DNA of 64,000 bases from Schizochytrium sp. TIO01 (GCA_004764695.1 SMSO01000004.1:1887501-1951500); one strand, 5' to 3'; shown: positions 1 through 13,176, numbered from the stretch's first letter. Notes: a model not told the origin generated them from the letters alone. Made by a program: numbers and translations.

Positions 1-260
1 AAGGGGTCACAGCGTATGTTTTAATCTGCCCTTCTTCAGCTGCTGGGTACGGGGCGCAGCGACGAAGATTGCGCGTGATCTGGTAACACAGCACGAAAGA
101 TAATATCTCCTCTTAAATACAATTCTATGTAGTGCGCATATTAAGAAACACTGAGCCTGCCAAGCAGGAAGCTGCGCGAGCAGGAAATGAAGGAACAGAG
201 AGAATGAGAGGACAGAGAGCGAAATGACGTGAGGAGAAAGTGAAAAGAGTGGAAGAGGGG

Positions 261-283
261 AGAAAGAAAGAAAGAAAGAAAGC
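261..283. repeat. (GAAA)n microsatellite
   Basis: Short tandem GAAA run inside a purine-rich stretch (about 200-490) that also contains a GAA run at about 468-487. No coding potential. Confidence 0.85.
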
Positions 284-1021
284 AATTGAAAGGAGACTTG
301 AAAGAAAGAAAACTTGAGGGAGGAACCTTTTAATGTGAAAGGGGATAAGGGTTGTGAGGGGGGGAAAGTAAAAGGCAGTTTAATTTGTGAGTCAGAGACA
401 GAGGGAGTGAGAGAGGAGGAGAGGAGACAGGTTCAAAGAAAAGAAAAAGAAAAGGAAAAGTAAAAAGAAGAAGAAGAAGAAGAAGAAAGAAAGTTTGTTA
501 TATAGCTCGATAGTTGGTTAGTTGCAATGATCAATCACAGGAAAGTTGTTATGTCTCGATGAGTCGTTCGTCCATTCCTCATTCACGAAGATTAGTTTCC
601 TGGCAATAACGCGGTATTTCAGAACGTGATGGAGCGTCTTTCCTCACCTCTTCCCCGGAAAAGAGTGAGGAAAGAGACAAACAGATTCACGGATGCAGCG
701 GATAAATAGATGGATAGATATTGCTTTCTCTTGTTGTTGTCGTATCAGAGAGTATCAAGTTTCATAAATTTATTTCTCCTGGTTGGAAGTGCTTTCTTTA
801 AGCTTTTTCTTTTTCCCTTTTCGACTACAATTTAAAATAACTAGAGAATGTTGCCCCCATTCCTACAGAAGAAAGCGCTTTCTCCATGCTCAACTTGCGA
901 AAAGATGCTTTTGGAAAGCCTCCCAATATTCAACCAACAATCGCTTTTGAGCAATGAAGAGGGCTTTCTTCTTACGTATGTCTGTATTCCTAATTAGAAA
1001 CAAACCAGCAAAGAAACAAAT

Positions 1022-1086
1022 AAACAAACAAACAAACAAACAAACAAACAAACAAACAAACAAACAAACAAACAAACAAACAAACA
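1022..1086. repeat. (CAAA)n microsatellite
   Basis: About 16 uninterrupted copies of CAAA. Read on the minus strand it creates an artificial Cys-Leu-Phe-Val repeat frame that should not be annotated as a gene. Confidence 0.95.
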
Positions 1087-1372
1087 GATCTATCAGAAAG
1101 TCAGAGGAAAGAGCACCACAGAGAATGTGAAACCAGACCTCGGCTCCTCGCCCAAGAAGAACAAGGCCTTCCCGTGCGAGCAGTGCAGAGCAGTACCACG
1201 ACTCCCGCGGGGCCCTCCGTGTCCTCCCTCCTGCCCGGCTTTCCCCCCTGCCGCGTGACTTTGCCTTTGCCTGCCGTCATTCGCAGCAAAGGCAGAAAGA
1301 CAGAAGAGCCTGGCTGCCGCGTCGATCGATCGATCTATCGACCATGAATGAATATGAAAGAACGTGTGAAGA

Positions 1373-1420
1373 AATAAATGAATAAATAAATAATTAATTA
1401 AATACATAAATAAATACATA
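1373..1420. repeat. Imperfect (AATA)n microsatellite
   Basis: AT-rich imperfect run of AATA units with interspersed ATTA and ATAC units. Confidence 0.8.
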
Positions 1421-2026
1421 TTTCCATTTATGGCTGATGCCGTGCAGCTCCTAGGAGAACCCCTATATTAATCCTAGTGAATACTCTCCGTGGTAGGCAC
1501 TTACATTTTTTATTTTTATTTAACATCATCTGATCTTCACGAATTGGAAATTTTCATTCTTTTGAATGAAAAGCTGTCTAACTTAATTCAATTTTTTTTT
1601 TTAAAGGAAAGAAGGGAAAAGAGTACTTATTGATTTGATATTTGTAATTTTTAATTTACATTGTGTAGGAATCATTAACTCTTTTTTTAAAAGTTGTTTA
1701 TACGCCTGAAGACCTAGGTGTTACTTACGCGGACTTAGCTTCGACTGGAGTGCCTGCAGCTTAGTCCTATCTATGGTAAAGCATAGCAGTTGGTTTATTG
1801 CAGGCGCCCTCTTCATTTTCGCTCGAGAGCTTTTGTCTCTGCAAGGGCTCGGGAGCCGCGGCCAATCCTCGACGGAGCTCGCAGAGGCCTCCATAATGGC
1901 ATGCTTTGGGCGTCCAGCCTTCGGCTTCTTCCGCACTTGCAGTCAAGAATCGGGAATCAAGAACCAAGATCCTTCGTGAGCTGTTTCTTTCTTCGCAAAG
2001 CACGCACGGATACTGCTTACTCCTTC

Positions 2027-2186
<160 letters not shown>

Positions 2187-2620
2187 ATTCATTCCTCAAT
2201 ATTCTTTCCATTCACTCCCTTTCCCCTCTCGGCATTGGAGACCGCGGAAGATAAGACATACCACTCTTACCGGACCACGCGCCGTAACGCTCTCTTTCTC
2301 ACGCTTTGTAGATAGGTCCCGTAAGGTATTGCACTCCCCATCGCAGGAGGACCAAAACAAAGAGTCTTCTCTGGAGCCGCGGGTCCTGCATTCTTGGATT
2401 TAGCCATGCATGTTTGTGCGGAGGAGTCACATGTCAGGATCATTTTATTTTAAAGTTTGAGTTTTAAATAATTAAAAATTAAGAGTAACAACAACAACAA
2501 AGCCAATTCAAGCTACTTTCTCTCTCGAGCCCTTTGCAGAGTACGTACTGCTGTAATAAAAAATGGTAAATGAATTTCAACAGCGCTGGCGAAGAGAAGA
2601 AGAGGCTACTTACACTCATT

Positions 2621-2662
2621 TCATTCATTCATTCATTCATTCATTCATTCATTCATTCATTC
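2621..2662. repeat. (ATTC)n microsatellite
   Basis: About ten copies of TCAT/ATTC, followed within 30 bp by a short GCAT run (about 2684-2700). Confidence 0.95.
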
Positions 2663-3009
2663 GCACAACACGCGTACTTACTACGCATGCATGCATGCAT
2701 ACCTACCTACGTGTATGATGCTAACTGATCAAATCTACTATCGCGCCATCACGATGACGACTTTTGAAGAAGTTAATTTCCTACGAGCTTTAAAAATCGG
2801 TTCAATCGATCAATCGAACTAGAGCTCTCAGGGACAGAGACAGAGGGAGAGAGAGAGAGAGAGAGTGAGTGAGAGAGCCGAAGAAGGCGCCAGTGGGCGG
2901 GATCGCGGAATCGAGGAAGGAAGCTGAAGGCAGTATTGAAGGAACGAAGGCAAAACAAAGGAGTGATTGCAATGCTGCGACTTTTGAATGAATGAATCAA
3001 TGAATGAAC

Positions 3010-3084
3010 TTGAATTCGAATTTGAATTTGAATTTGAATTTGAATTTGAATTTGAATTTGAATTTGAACTTGAATTTGAATTTG
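3010..3084. repeat. (GAATTT)n hexanucleotide repeat
   Basis: About twelve copies of a GAATTT hexamer, with one or two variant units (GAACTT, GAATTC) at the edges. Minus-strand frames through it give Gln-Ile or Asn-Ser repeats that are not real proteins. Confidence 0.95.
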
Positions 3085-3997
3085 CATGAAACTTCGCTTT
3101 CCTCCTTTCCTTTTCCCGACGAGCTAGCATGATATCTTTCCTTTCCTTTCCTTGCCTTGCCTTGCCTCCACGTGATCTTTCTTGCCTCCGCCGCAGCCAG
3201 GCAGCCAGCCAGGACTCGCTTCAACGCAGAACCCCTCGCGACCAAGCTTCCCTCCTTCGCCGCGAGGCCTCAACGTCGCGGCCTCCGGTCTTCGCGATGG
3301 TGGTCTTCATTTCTCGTATGCATGCACGCATAGATACATACAGACATACAGAGTCTCTCTATTCTGCGTTAACCAACTAAAACCAAACGAAAAAGCAGAG
3401 GTTTCAGGCAGAGCGCCGCGGGTCCTAAGCGCCGCTACGGAAAAGGGTACCAGTAGCTAGCGGCGGGCAGTCAGCGCCATAGTTATGCTACGTATCTATG
3501 TCTCTATTTAGTTAAGGCTCAGGTTTTTGAATTTTTATTTATTCTTTTGAAATTGAAAAGAAAGAAATCCTGAGGTTCTCCTCGCTCGCCGTGGAAACCA
3601 AACTTCTTGGCAACGGCGCCAGTTTCTACCGGTTCCTCGCTGCTGCCCGAAGGCCGGCGCCTCCAGCCACCCCTTGGAGCCGCGCTCGGCGAGGTCCGCT
3701 CGGCCTTGAGGCCGGGGAGCGGCGGAGTCGCGGCCGGCATCGAGCTCTGGTGTGGCTTGAGCTGATTTGAATTGATGGATTTGAATTCCAACGCAGCAGT
3801 TCAATTGAGTTGAATTCATTTAATTCAAACCATCTGATTTTCAAAAGTAAACTTGAAAACTTGAGTGTTGAACGTAGCACAGTGCCTGTAGGCGAGCTGG
3901 TAGTAGTAGGTGCTAGCAGGCAGCTAGCAGGGCGGCCTTAAGGAACAGTTAGAAACTCTTAGACTGTTGGTGATATTACATCGCTTTCTTCTTTTCT

Positions 3998-4018
3998 TGT
4001 TTGTTTGTTTGTTTGTTT
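3998..4018. repeat. (TTTG)n microsatellite
   Basis: Five copies of TTTG. Confidence 0.85.
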
Positions 4019-4096
4019 CTCATTTGCAGAAGCTAAGGAAATAAGCCGTAGGTAGAACCTACCTAGCTCTAGCTATCCGCCTAGTAGGCTCTTCCG

Positions 4097-4123
4097 TAGC
4101 TAGCTAGCTAGCTAGCTAGCTAG
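4097..4123. repeat. (TAGC)n self-complementary microsatellite
   Basis: Nearly seven copies of TAGC. The phased form CTAG/GCTAGC is self-complementary, so each strand can fold on itself. The same word recurs as isolated copies elsewhere, for example near 6070, 7817, 8455, 8533 and 60590. Confidence 0.9.
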
Positions 4124-4732
4124 ACAGGTACTGCAGGTGCTGGTGGAGACAGAGAAGGTTAGCTTCACGAACGAATTTATTCACAAGGTGCTAGGACACC
4201 CGGGTTGTGGACACAACGACGCAGGCAAGCAAGTAGTGAGACCTTTATCTCAGTCACCATGCCTCCAGGTCGGTTTGGGTCTGCCACAGCGACTGCTTCT
4301 TCGCCAAAGTCTCGATGATTTACGATAAAACTTTGACAAGGTCATCTATTATTTCCACATACGTAGAAGATACTATGCTGCTGGCTGGCCCCTGTGATAC
4401 TATGCACTCGTACCGTTTAGCATAGAAGGGCGGCACAGATCTGTGAGGCGGCGTATGCGACCTGAGAACTGTGAACCCCAAGGAGCGCGATATCGAGGAT
4501 ACGCTTCAAGTTGCTTGGGGCCAAGGGCAGCGGCGTGACCTCGCCCTAGCTGAGGTGGCGGGAGACTTGAAGCCACCCCCGCATTTCACAACCCTGCTGC
4601 GGCCAAGCATCAACGTTAGTTAGATACTTTGAACAGCGCAACTACACGCAATGCTGCGTGCTTGATCTCAACGCATACTTTTGGCAAAACGATCATGTAA
4701 CTATGATGGCGGTCCACAGTGCCTACTTATTG

Positions 4733-4762
4733 CTATGGATTTCTATGGATTTCTATGGATTT
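4733..4762. repeat. 10-bp tandem repeat, three copies
   Basis: Three exact head-to-tail copies of CTATGGATTT at 4733, 4743 and 4753. The period is close to one helical turn. Confidence 0.85.
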
Positions 4763-5936
4763 CATATCCGCACATAGTACCACCTTGTACATCGGTGTAT
4801 GTCAAAAATGAAATTTTAACACACCCAAGTGCACTCTTCTTGGCGGTGCTACGATCGATTGGCGGTCAATAAGTTGATCCCAGAGAGCAAATGAACAAAT
4901 ATCCACGGCTATAAATAAACATCTTGGTTCTTTGCTTGCTGCCAAGCTATGCCATGGCAAACAGCTTTCGTTTGGCTGGGAACCGGCGGATGGAGGGCTG
5001 ATCCCTGATTCCTTGTGCGGGATCAAGCAGTTCGCGACGAACTTGAGGCCGCGTGAAGCTCTCAGGCTTCCGTCACGAGTGGCGAAGAATCACAGCAAGA
5101 ATTCGCGAAAGCTGACTGCCCGACTTCGCAGAACTGTTCGTTCGAAGAGAGTTGCGCGTAACTACTTGTAACGGCGGTGTGCTTGCTCAGCTCAGGAATG
5201 GCTTGCCGAAACTGATTGTCCTATCAATCAGCTACAGCCAGGCTCCTCCTCAGATGAGATGCCCACATTCTTCGAGATGCTCAAATCTCCGAATTCGCAG
5301 GTTGTGCTCAGCTGGTGCGGCAGTGAAGGGAGCAGCTCTTGAATACGTGTATTCGAAGGAGGCGGCGCGCAGCGATCCCATATCCATGGCCAAGATCATC
5401 TTGCCTTGCCAACTGTGATGCCATGAAACACAGCATCGACGACAGCTCATTAGATTCTCTCTTTCTTCTTCTTGCTGCAGAGATAAAATAGTTTTCAAAA
5501 GCTCTATAATTTACCCTTCTTATCTTCACTTTAGTCATTTATTTTTGTTTTTATTTTTAAAATAATAAAATGAATTATATTAAATTAAGTTCAAGAAAAC
5601 GACTTCTTACTAAAATTAAATAGAAAAGATCTGCTCTGTTAATAAGAGTAAGTTTTGCTTTCAAGCGAAACCACCTTTAAAGCTAACTAAGAGTATTTTC
5701 GGAAATCCTCTTTCTTCGAGATGCTTATCGCTCGCTACTGAGTTGGTTAGTTCGACTGCAAAAGAGCACCAGCAGCACCGACTTCGTAGTTTCTGTTCTT
5801 ATGTTAATTTGTTCTTCTGTTAATTTAACCTGTGCTCTGAAAAGCGTGTTTTGTTCTAGGTAGTAGTGGGCAGCAGCAAGCGGAACTGCCAAAGGTGCTT
5901 CCAGCTGAGGCGCTGTTGTTCATATATGCTTATTTT

Positions 5937-6015
5937 ACATTACATTACATTACATTGCTTGTTTGTTTATTTGTTTGTTTGTTTGTTTGTATATTTGTTT
6001 GTATATTTGTTTGCT
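5937..6015. repeat. (ACATT)n followed by (TTTG)n
   Basis: Four copies of ACATT (5937-5956) adjoin an imperfect TTTG array (about 5958-6015) interrupted by TTTA and TATA units. Confidence 0.9.
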
Positions 6016-6142
6016 TGCAGATATTCAGGTAGATAGGCAACTAACTACCTCCTATCCAGGCATAGCTAGCTGTAGCTAGCTAGTTCTATGGCCGTAAAAC
6101 AAAACTAAAAGATTGGTTTGGTTTCAAAGGCTCTGCCGCTGC

Positions 6143-6268
6143 TTTCCTTCCTTCCTTCCTTGCTTCCTTGCTTCCTCCTGACTGCTCGCTCGCGGGATCG
6201 GGCTCGCGGCAGCTGGCTCTGGGAAGCGCTGCGGCAGAGCAAAGGGTCGCTCGCTCGCTCGCTCGCTC
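6143..6268. repeat. (TTCC)n and (GCTC)n short arrays
   Basis: An imperfect TTCC/TTGC run spans about 6143-6175 and a GCTC run about 6247-6268. Confidence 0.85.
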
Positions 6269-6425
6269 ACTTGCCTGCTTGCTTGCCCACCCGCTCATTT
6301 CACGATGATCTACGAAGTCTCTTCCGTCTCTGATGCAACGACTTGGATGGTTTATTGTTCTGTTTAATTTTAAAGCGCTGATTTCCTCTGATTTGCAAGG
6401 AAATATTGGGGCTCTGAAAGGCGAA

Positions 6426-6426
<1 letters not shown>

Positions 6427-6481
<55 letters not shown>
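6427..6481. repeat. (GATT)n microsatellite
   Basis: About thirteen uninterrupted copies of GATT. On the opposite strand this is AATC, the same unit as the long array at 62029. A minus-strand 166-aa frame crossing it shows an Asn-Gln-Ser-Ile repeat and is rejected as a gene. Confidence 0.95.
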
Positions 6482-6482
<1 letters not shown>

Positions 6483-6656
6483 CGCGGCAGAGCGCGATTG
6501 AACGCACGACACCCCGCGAAGGCCGAGCTGCAGAGATAGATGAAGATGCCGAGTCCGTTGCAGCTGAGGGTAGTGTTTTCGTACAAGATGACGTGAGAAG
6601 GCCCTGCTTTCGTGATACTGTGAAGGAAATTGCTCGCTGTCTCCTCCTTATGTGCG

Positions 6657-6685
6657 TATCTATATCTATCTATCTATCTATCTAT
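6657..6685. repeat. (TATC)n microsatellite
   Basis: Six to seven copies of TATC, ending in TATGTG. Confidence 0.85.
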
Positions 6686-9600
6686 GTGTAAAGAGAGAGA
6701 GCAGAACTCAATATTTTGGATCCTTGGCGCAATTCAAGAATTCAAATGCTTGAGAGCAAAGAAGACGAGAATGACTGCAACGTGGTAGCGCTGCGGCGTG
6801 CAACGCAGCGTGCAGCAGCCACAAGCGTAGGCAGGCAGGTAGCGGGCAGGCGCCGCGGGGATGACTGATTCCTGCAAGTCGTCCATCCGATGTCTGTGGA
6901 CCTCGTTCACTGCTAATTTTGTGCAGGCTCCTCTCTTTTTTGGCAGGTTGCCGCCGATTTCATCCTTCACGCTGCTGGAGGAACATCGTATACTACTGCA
7001 CCTTCGAAGTGGATGCGTAGGTAGAGAGACCGAGGCACCAATCTACATACCTACTGTGACCTACATACCTACGCAGCAGCACCATCTCGCGCTCAGCCAT
7101 CATGATCATGGTCTGAGTGGTCTATCAACCACTGCGGACATAGAATACACAAGCACATCTCTCATCGTTCCCTGTGGAGGCTGATCACCATATCGGGTGG
7201 CTCGTGACTTGGATATCTACCAGGCTCGAAACCCATCGAAGAAGTGGGGATTGGCTAGAAACCAACCAGAAGAACAGCCGCAACAGCGGCCATCATCATA
7301 GATAGATAGATAGCTATTGACTCGACTAAACTGAGCTTTCCGAGCGAGAGATGAACAGTTGTTGAAGTTTGAGGTGGATAATATCTCTAGCTAGTAGATA
7401 GCAAGTAGGCAAGCGTTGGCAGCTAATGTACTAGAGTGTTTCCTCGTTGTTGGGCTTCTTGCTCAGCGAGATCCTCGAAGAAGTCGACCGTTCTAAATCA
7501 AGCTTTGAAAATTATTGGACGTAGCAAGCAGAAATTTCCAAGAAATTGGAGTCATGGAGTTGAAGAAGATGTTGATCGAAAGTGGGGCTCTTCTCGCGAA
7601 ATTCTTGAGGAAACGAGATTCTGGCAAACAGCTGGGTAGAGCAATGCAGTGCAGTGCAGTGCAGGACAAGGTAAAGCAAGCCTGGTTTTGGTGCCTGGCA
7701 GAAGTCGCGTCACTATTGCCGGAGGCAATCTCAAAAGCGACTCGTCTGATTTGATTTTCGCTCCTTCACTCAAAGCCATTTGTTCGGATGTAATGCTATA
7801 GTAGGTTCCTCCATAGCTAGCTAGTAGCCAGAATAAGGAGAACTTAGAGATCTTGAAAGTACAAGTAACTGATTATCATAATCACGATGAAGTATGGTGT
7901 ATGTAATTTCATTCAGTTAGGTCAATCGATCATCCAACAGCATGATTCTTGATCTAGTAATGATGTCCTTTAGGTTGCTTGACAACGTTACTTGAACATG
8001 GAAGAGGGAGGTCGAGGAAGAAGTAATGAATCACCATGGCCAGAGCAAATGTTTCTCGTTTTCTAGCTTGGTTTTACACCTCTCGTCACTCAACCACCGC
8101 CGTAGGAATGAATATTTATGTTTTCCACGTAGGTACTCCTCTCCCCCCACTGGCTACTCTACTACTCTCTAAAATAATAAGTTAGCAGCCGAAAGCTTCC
8201 ATAAAACTCAGTGTCATGTATTGCTATCTCTGCCTACCTACGCATACCTCCCTCGAAAAAGAGACACGGTGTTTGCTTGTTTTCAAAGCAAAAAAGCAAA
8301 AGCAAAAGCAAAAGAAAACAAAACAAAAACATCAGCTGCCTACATTTTATAAGATGATCAAAATCACCACCTATGATAAACAAAAGATAACCTCAAAAAC
8401 TTTTTTTCGAAAACTGTAGAAATGAAAAGTTTCGTGGAAAGCTGTTCGAGTGGTAGCTAGCTAGGTACCTGCACCTACCTACCAACACTGACTACGACAC
8501 TCTAAAAACAGAGAGTCAGTAGGCAGTGTTAGTAGCTAGCTAGGCGCCTATATCATAAGTGAGTTGCAGGAACTCAGGGTCTGGGAACTTGCCTCTCCGA
8601 GAAAGCCCGCCCACCCAGGAAGTTCGAACCCCGTGCAATGCGCCTCAAGTGCAGTGCAAGCTCTTGCTCTAAGTAGAACAAGGCGCCTCGAGATGAGGTC
8701 AGGAGCTCCTACTACGTAGTATCTACACAGCAGCATCGACGGTGGCGCTCTGCTTTAAGCACCGTAAGCAAGCGAGGGAGCGAATAAGTGGATGATGAAT
8801 TTACAAGTGGAGAAGAAGGTAGGGTAGGACCTGGCTGCTGCTACACAAGGAGCGATGCAAGTTCTTCAAGCGGGAACTCGTAGGAGCGCCGGTAGAACTG
8901 CGATGGAAAGCTGGAATTGCAGATCGCGCTGCGATAGATGGATCAGACAAAATGACGAAGTGACCAACTGATGTTACACTTGACTGAATGAGGTTCTTTC
9001 AAGAAGTTGGCTTTTTTGCCAGTCACCGTCTGTGAAGAGATAGCGGCCAGTGACATTAATCGTGAACTGGATTAGAGCGCTCGCGCGGCAATGGCCACAG
9101 CAATTCATGATAAATAACACATTGCACTACGACTTTTGCTTACGAGACGAGCTGGCTCAATGCATGCTGCTTTATATGAAAATTTGCTAATCATGGCTGC
9201 GAAATCTGCGAGTGGTTAGACGGATGTCGTCCGAATAATCTACTGCTTGCCAGGGTTCATGAAATCTGAAAAGAGATCGTTTGAGTAGTATTTTCTTGAG
9301 CGAAGAAATGTGATCTTGGCTTCGATCGATCTAATCCGAAAATGCCACAATAGCAATTCTAAAAAGTTAAATTTGATCGCATGGTACTCCAATCAAACTT
9401 TGAGATTATCCCAAAGTTATTATGGTGGTGAAAATGCATGTCAGACAGGAGAGGTTGAGTTTGGATTCGTAAAGCTGCGTATTGAAAATGTGCTTGCCAG
9501 ATCCTTTTTCTTTTGCTAAACTAGCTAGTGTCTAGTATCTTAATTGATATATAAGATTTTGGTTTTATTTTTTGTTTTTGAGAATGCAGAAAGATCTCCC

Positions 9601-12222
9601 AAAGGCAGGAAAACACGAGAGCACGGGTCACCACCACAATTACTTTGTTTTCTTCTTTCTTCTTCGTTTATTTGTTTATAATTTTAATTTTGTAAAAAAT
9701 TATAAACAACCAGGTTACATACAACATGTATCTCCTTGAGTCAACTCCCCAAACTCCACAACAAAAGTCGAGAAAGCAGTAATTGATGCCCCATTCGCAT
9801 GCTGAAGCTTCGGAAAATATCGCTCGCGTGGCAGGCAAGTGGGCCGTGCGTGAGCTATACACAGTAGCAGTGCAACGGCGAAAAGGCCTCGGATATCTCG
9901 GTTCTTCAGTTCTGCAATCCTTAACTCAGAGTTCTTATTTCCTACTTTCTTTCTACCTAACTAGCTATGTACTACTTCTAACAACGATATGAACATTCGA
10001 CAACCCGCACCCAAAAGGGAGCTAACAGCTGTACTGCGAAACAGAGGACGAACAAAACGCACACTATCGCTCTGCAAGCCTTCCTTGGACTTTCCTGATG
10101 CCCACTGCATCAAACTATCGTAAATTCATTTGATGAATTGCCTGTAACTAGTAGTTGTAATCATGTGCAACAGATCCCTTTCTAGTACTACGCAGAAGCT
10201 AGCTCGAGGATATTTGAGATGCTTTTTTATTTATTGGTTGAAGCGAGGCATTACTTTGGGCGGGAAGAGAACTTATCAAGCAAGTTCAAGTCTCTTCAGA
10301 ACCTAAGCTACCCCACCCCGACAAGGTATGGTGTGCCTTTGGGTGGCGATTCGAGGCCAAGATCATTCATTCACTTACTCGCTTGCTTAGTAACTTACTT
10401 ACTCACTCTGACTCTACAGATTTTGTTTTTTATCGAAGAAAGCAATACATGTGAATGTTGATTTTGTCATAATCAATCTATATCAAGGCTTGGTTGGCAG
10501 CACCTGCCTAAGAAAGAAGCTGCGATACCAAGAAATGGCGTTTCGTGAGACTCGCACTCGGCTCTTGAAAAACTAGGATCCGCGAAAATAAGAGGAAGAT
10601 GAGGAAAACACAGGGCGCTGACATTTTTGTTCCTACAGATGAAAAGTGATGGACGACTCTTTCTCTCTTTCTTTCTCTCTCCGTTTCTATTATTTTCTTT
10701 TTCTCTTTCTCTCCCTAGATACGGTAGAAAAGCTTTTTTCTTTTTCTTTTCTTTTAAAGCAATCTTTTTCTTTTTCTCCTGTAGAAATAAAACGAATCAT
10801 CAGAACTTTGAGAAACATACCACCACCCTACCTACCTTCCGCAAGAGCTGAGATATGGAAGAAAGGCATTTTAGATCAGTGTTTTGTAATGGTGAAAAGT
10901 AAATTGAAGAAAGTCTTAAATTATAGCTACCGCAGATATCATAGGAGTGATAAACACCTGCACGTGGGCAGTAGGTATTGTTCTGTGCAAATGGTGATAC
11001 CCTTCTGAAAGCGTGACCGAGTGGCGTCATTTTTTGAACTATTTCAAGGGATTACAATGCAGAATTTCCCATGAAGTTTGGCTTTTGCATCTTGTAATCA
11101 TGAAATTCTTACTACTGATCTACTGATTGTCCTCACAATTTTCATGAATGTAAATCTTCAAGTCCTCCCATGTGCATCCTGAAACCTCGTGAGTCTAGTG
11201 TGATTTAATAAGAAAAATCCACGAAGAATACTAGCTACTATAGTTCCTCCTTTTTAATTTTTTTAACGCAGCATGTCCTCCTAGTTAAAAAAGATCACAT
11301 ATACGATCCTTCAATAAAGCGAGATTACTATGAACACTGTCCATGATAGACAGACTGCCTAAAGAATGTCAAAAGCATAGTAAGTACCTACCTACCTACC
11401 AATGTAAAATTTGAAAGGAGCAGTCAAGAACGACACACCTACACCAAGAAAACAATTTGTTTTGTTCTATTATGTTTGGTTCTCATATCGACAGCTCATT
11501 GCATGAGGGTCAAAATGACATGAAAACTTAAGGCGGACATACATTTAGTTCTCTTTATCTGTGATACACAAGAGACATGGGTCCTGTTCTCTCAAAAAGG
11601 GTAAACGCTATGCACAAAATCTCGACCAGCTTGATGATTTACGCTTTTAGCGGCGATATGGAGAAATGATCCATTTGTTCAAATCTATGCCAGGGCACGT
11701 ATGCCAACTGAAGAGACTCTAACCCAGCATTGAGAATCAGAACATCATAATAAGCCTCTTGTGAATATGCCTCAGTATGCATCAGGCTAAGAGAAAAAAA
11801 GAGAAAAAAATTGGAAGCGCGTTTAGTACTCGAAACTCTACACCTGGGAACAACAAGATGGCACAAAGGATTTAAAATGTTTATATGAGTAACGAACGAG
11901 TTTAGATCTGTTCGCTCTAAATGCTTCATATTCAAAATGAAGCAGTTGTCTTTTTTAACTAGATAAAATTCTTAAGATTGAGATAAAGAACCTTTGATCA
12001 CAAATTCATCGTCGCCGTTCGTTAAGGTGCTATCTGCTCGCCATTGCAGAAAATGCCGAATACGCTATGACACTACACAAAGTTCAATGAATCATGCAAT
12101 ACATATCTGGCGGGCTGTAGGTTTCCGAAATTTTACTGGAGTACGAAATAAGTTTGGCAATCGGAACAAGATTTGCAAGCAGAAAAGGGGCAAAGGAAAC
12201 GAGTCAAGTCCTACGTATTTGC

Positions 12223-13176
12223 CTACTTGGTAGCAGAGGTATCGGCAACAGATGATTCTTCAGGAGTTGTCTCTACCGCCGACTTGGCCTCCTCCGCTGG
12301 CTTGTCAAGCACAGCTCGCTTAAAGCGCGTCCATGCCATGTCAGCAAAATAACGAAAAATAAGGATGCGTACAAGACGACGGTCACCTTGAAAACTCTGG
12401 GTTCCGTTTTTGATGGCTTTATCTTCCCCATTCTCACGCGCGTCCTCTTCGTCATCATCATCATCATCTGCAGATTTAGCATCTAGGTTCTTCCCTGCCT
12501 CTTCAACGTCACGCTTAGCCTGGGCTGCCCGCTTACGGCTCTCTGTAGGACGCTTCGGCAAAAGGTGATCGCCTCCCAATTGCATCAACATCCCAAAGAA
12601 CATATCACAGCCCTCATCGGTGCTAATAAACTCCTCTGCCATCGTCCAAGCGCCGCGGCGGGCTTCAAGATGCTCTTCAAAGTATACTTCACAATCTGAC
12701 CCACCATCATTACGGTATCCAGTCGCAGGAAAGTTCTCAACTTGCTCCAGGACACTACAGAGGACAACCTGGTACGCCGTCTGAAAATCATAAGTAGTAT
12801 TGAATTGAACGCGCAACTCCTCCTTGGGCATCTGAAAGCAACGTTTGCGCTCGTTCACGTCCAAATTAAGCCACCAATTCACAAATTCTGGTCCGTGCTC
12901 CTCGTAGCGCTCACGATACGTGCACATAGTGTCCTTAAGCATGCGGCGGAACTTGACACGGTCAGCCCAAACCTCGTTTTGCATAAAAGGTGGCCATGGA
13001 GAACGCTTCTCTGTGCGTCCATCATCGGTCTCAACATCAGAACAGAGTGCCATAAAGTCCTGCATGCCCATTCCCCCATGTGTAAAACCACAGCAATTGC
13101 AGCCTCCCTGGTTTACAAATTCGAACATGACGCGGTCTACCACCCATGTGTCAAGGAATCGACCAAAGAAAGCCAT
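12223..13176 (-). CDS. Orphan 317-aa protein, family not recognised
   Basis: The frame starts at an ATG (MAFFGRFLDTW...) and runs 317 codons without interruption. I do not recognise the family. The N-terminal 180 residues look like a folded domain: an early Cys cluster (NQGGCNCCGF, about 24-33), a WPPF motif, then a predicted helical part with WWLNLDVNERKRCFQMP around residues 100-117 and an aromatic-rich DFQTAYQVV segment. Residues about 208-260 are Lys/Arg/Asp/Glu-rich with a run of seven Asp, likely disordered. A short hydrophobic/aromatic stretch (RRLVRILIFRYFADMAW) follows, then a low-complexity Ala/Glu/Ser/Thr tail. No signal peptide or clear membrane span is visible. The balanced composition and length on a gene-poor background make it very likely a real gene. 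It lies head-to-tail downstream of Raptor, about 3 kb away. Confidence 0.8.
   Translation of the reverse strand: MAFFGRFLDTWVVDRVMFEFVNQGGCNCCGFTHGGMGMQDFMALCSDVETDDGRTEKRSPWPPFMQNEVWADRVKFRRMLKDTMCTYRERYEEHGPEFVNWWLNLDVNERKRCFQMPKEELRVQFNTTYDFQTAYQVVLCSVLEQVENFPATGYRNDGGSDCEVYFEEHLEARRGAWTMAEEFISTDEGCDMFFGMLMQLGGDHLLPKRPTESRKRAAQAKRDVEEAGKNLDAKSADDDDDDEEDARENGEDKAIKNGTQSFQGDRRLVRILIFRYFADMAWTRFKRAVLDKPAEEAKSAVETTPEESSVADTSATK

Noticed and set aside
6086-6586. Minus-strand 166-codon frame
   Set aside because: Built on (GATT)n and other simple repeats; no conserved part.
8600-8640. B-box-like GGGGTTCGAACTTCC on the minus strand
   Set aside because: The upstream sequence does not fold into D and anticodon arms.
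9195-9262. tRNA-like words (GAGTGGTTAGACGG ... GGGTTCATGAAATC)
   Set aside because: A-box and B-box-like words are present, but I could not pair an acceptor stem or a sensible anticodon arm.
11008-11080. Another A-box-like word (GTGACCGAGTGGC)
   Set aside because: No matching B box or acceptor stem downstream.
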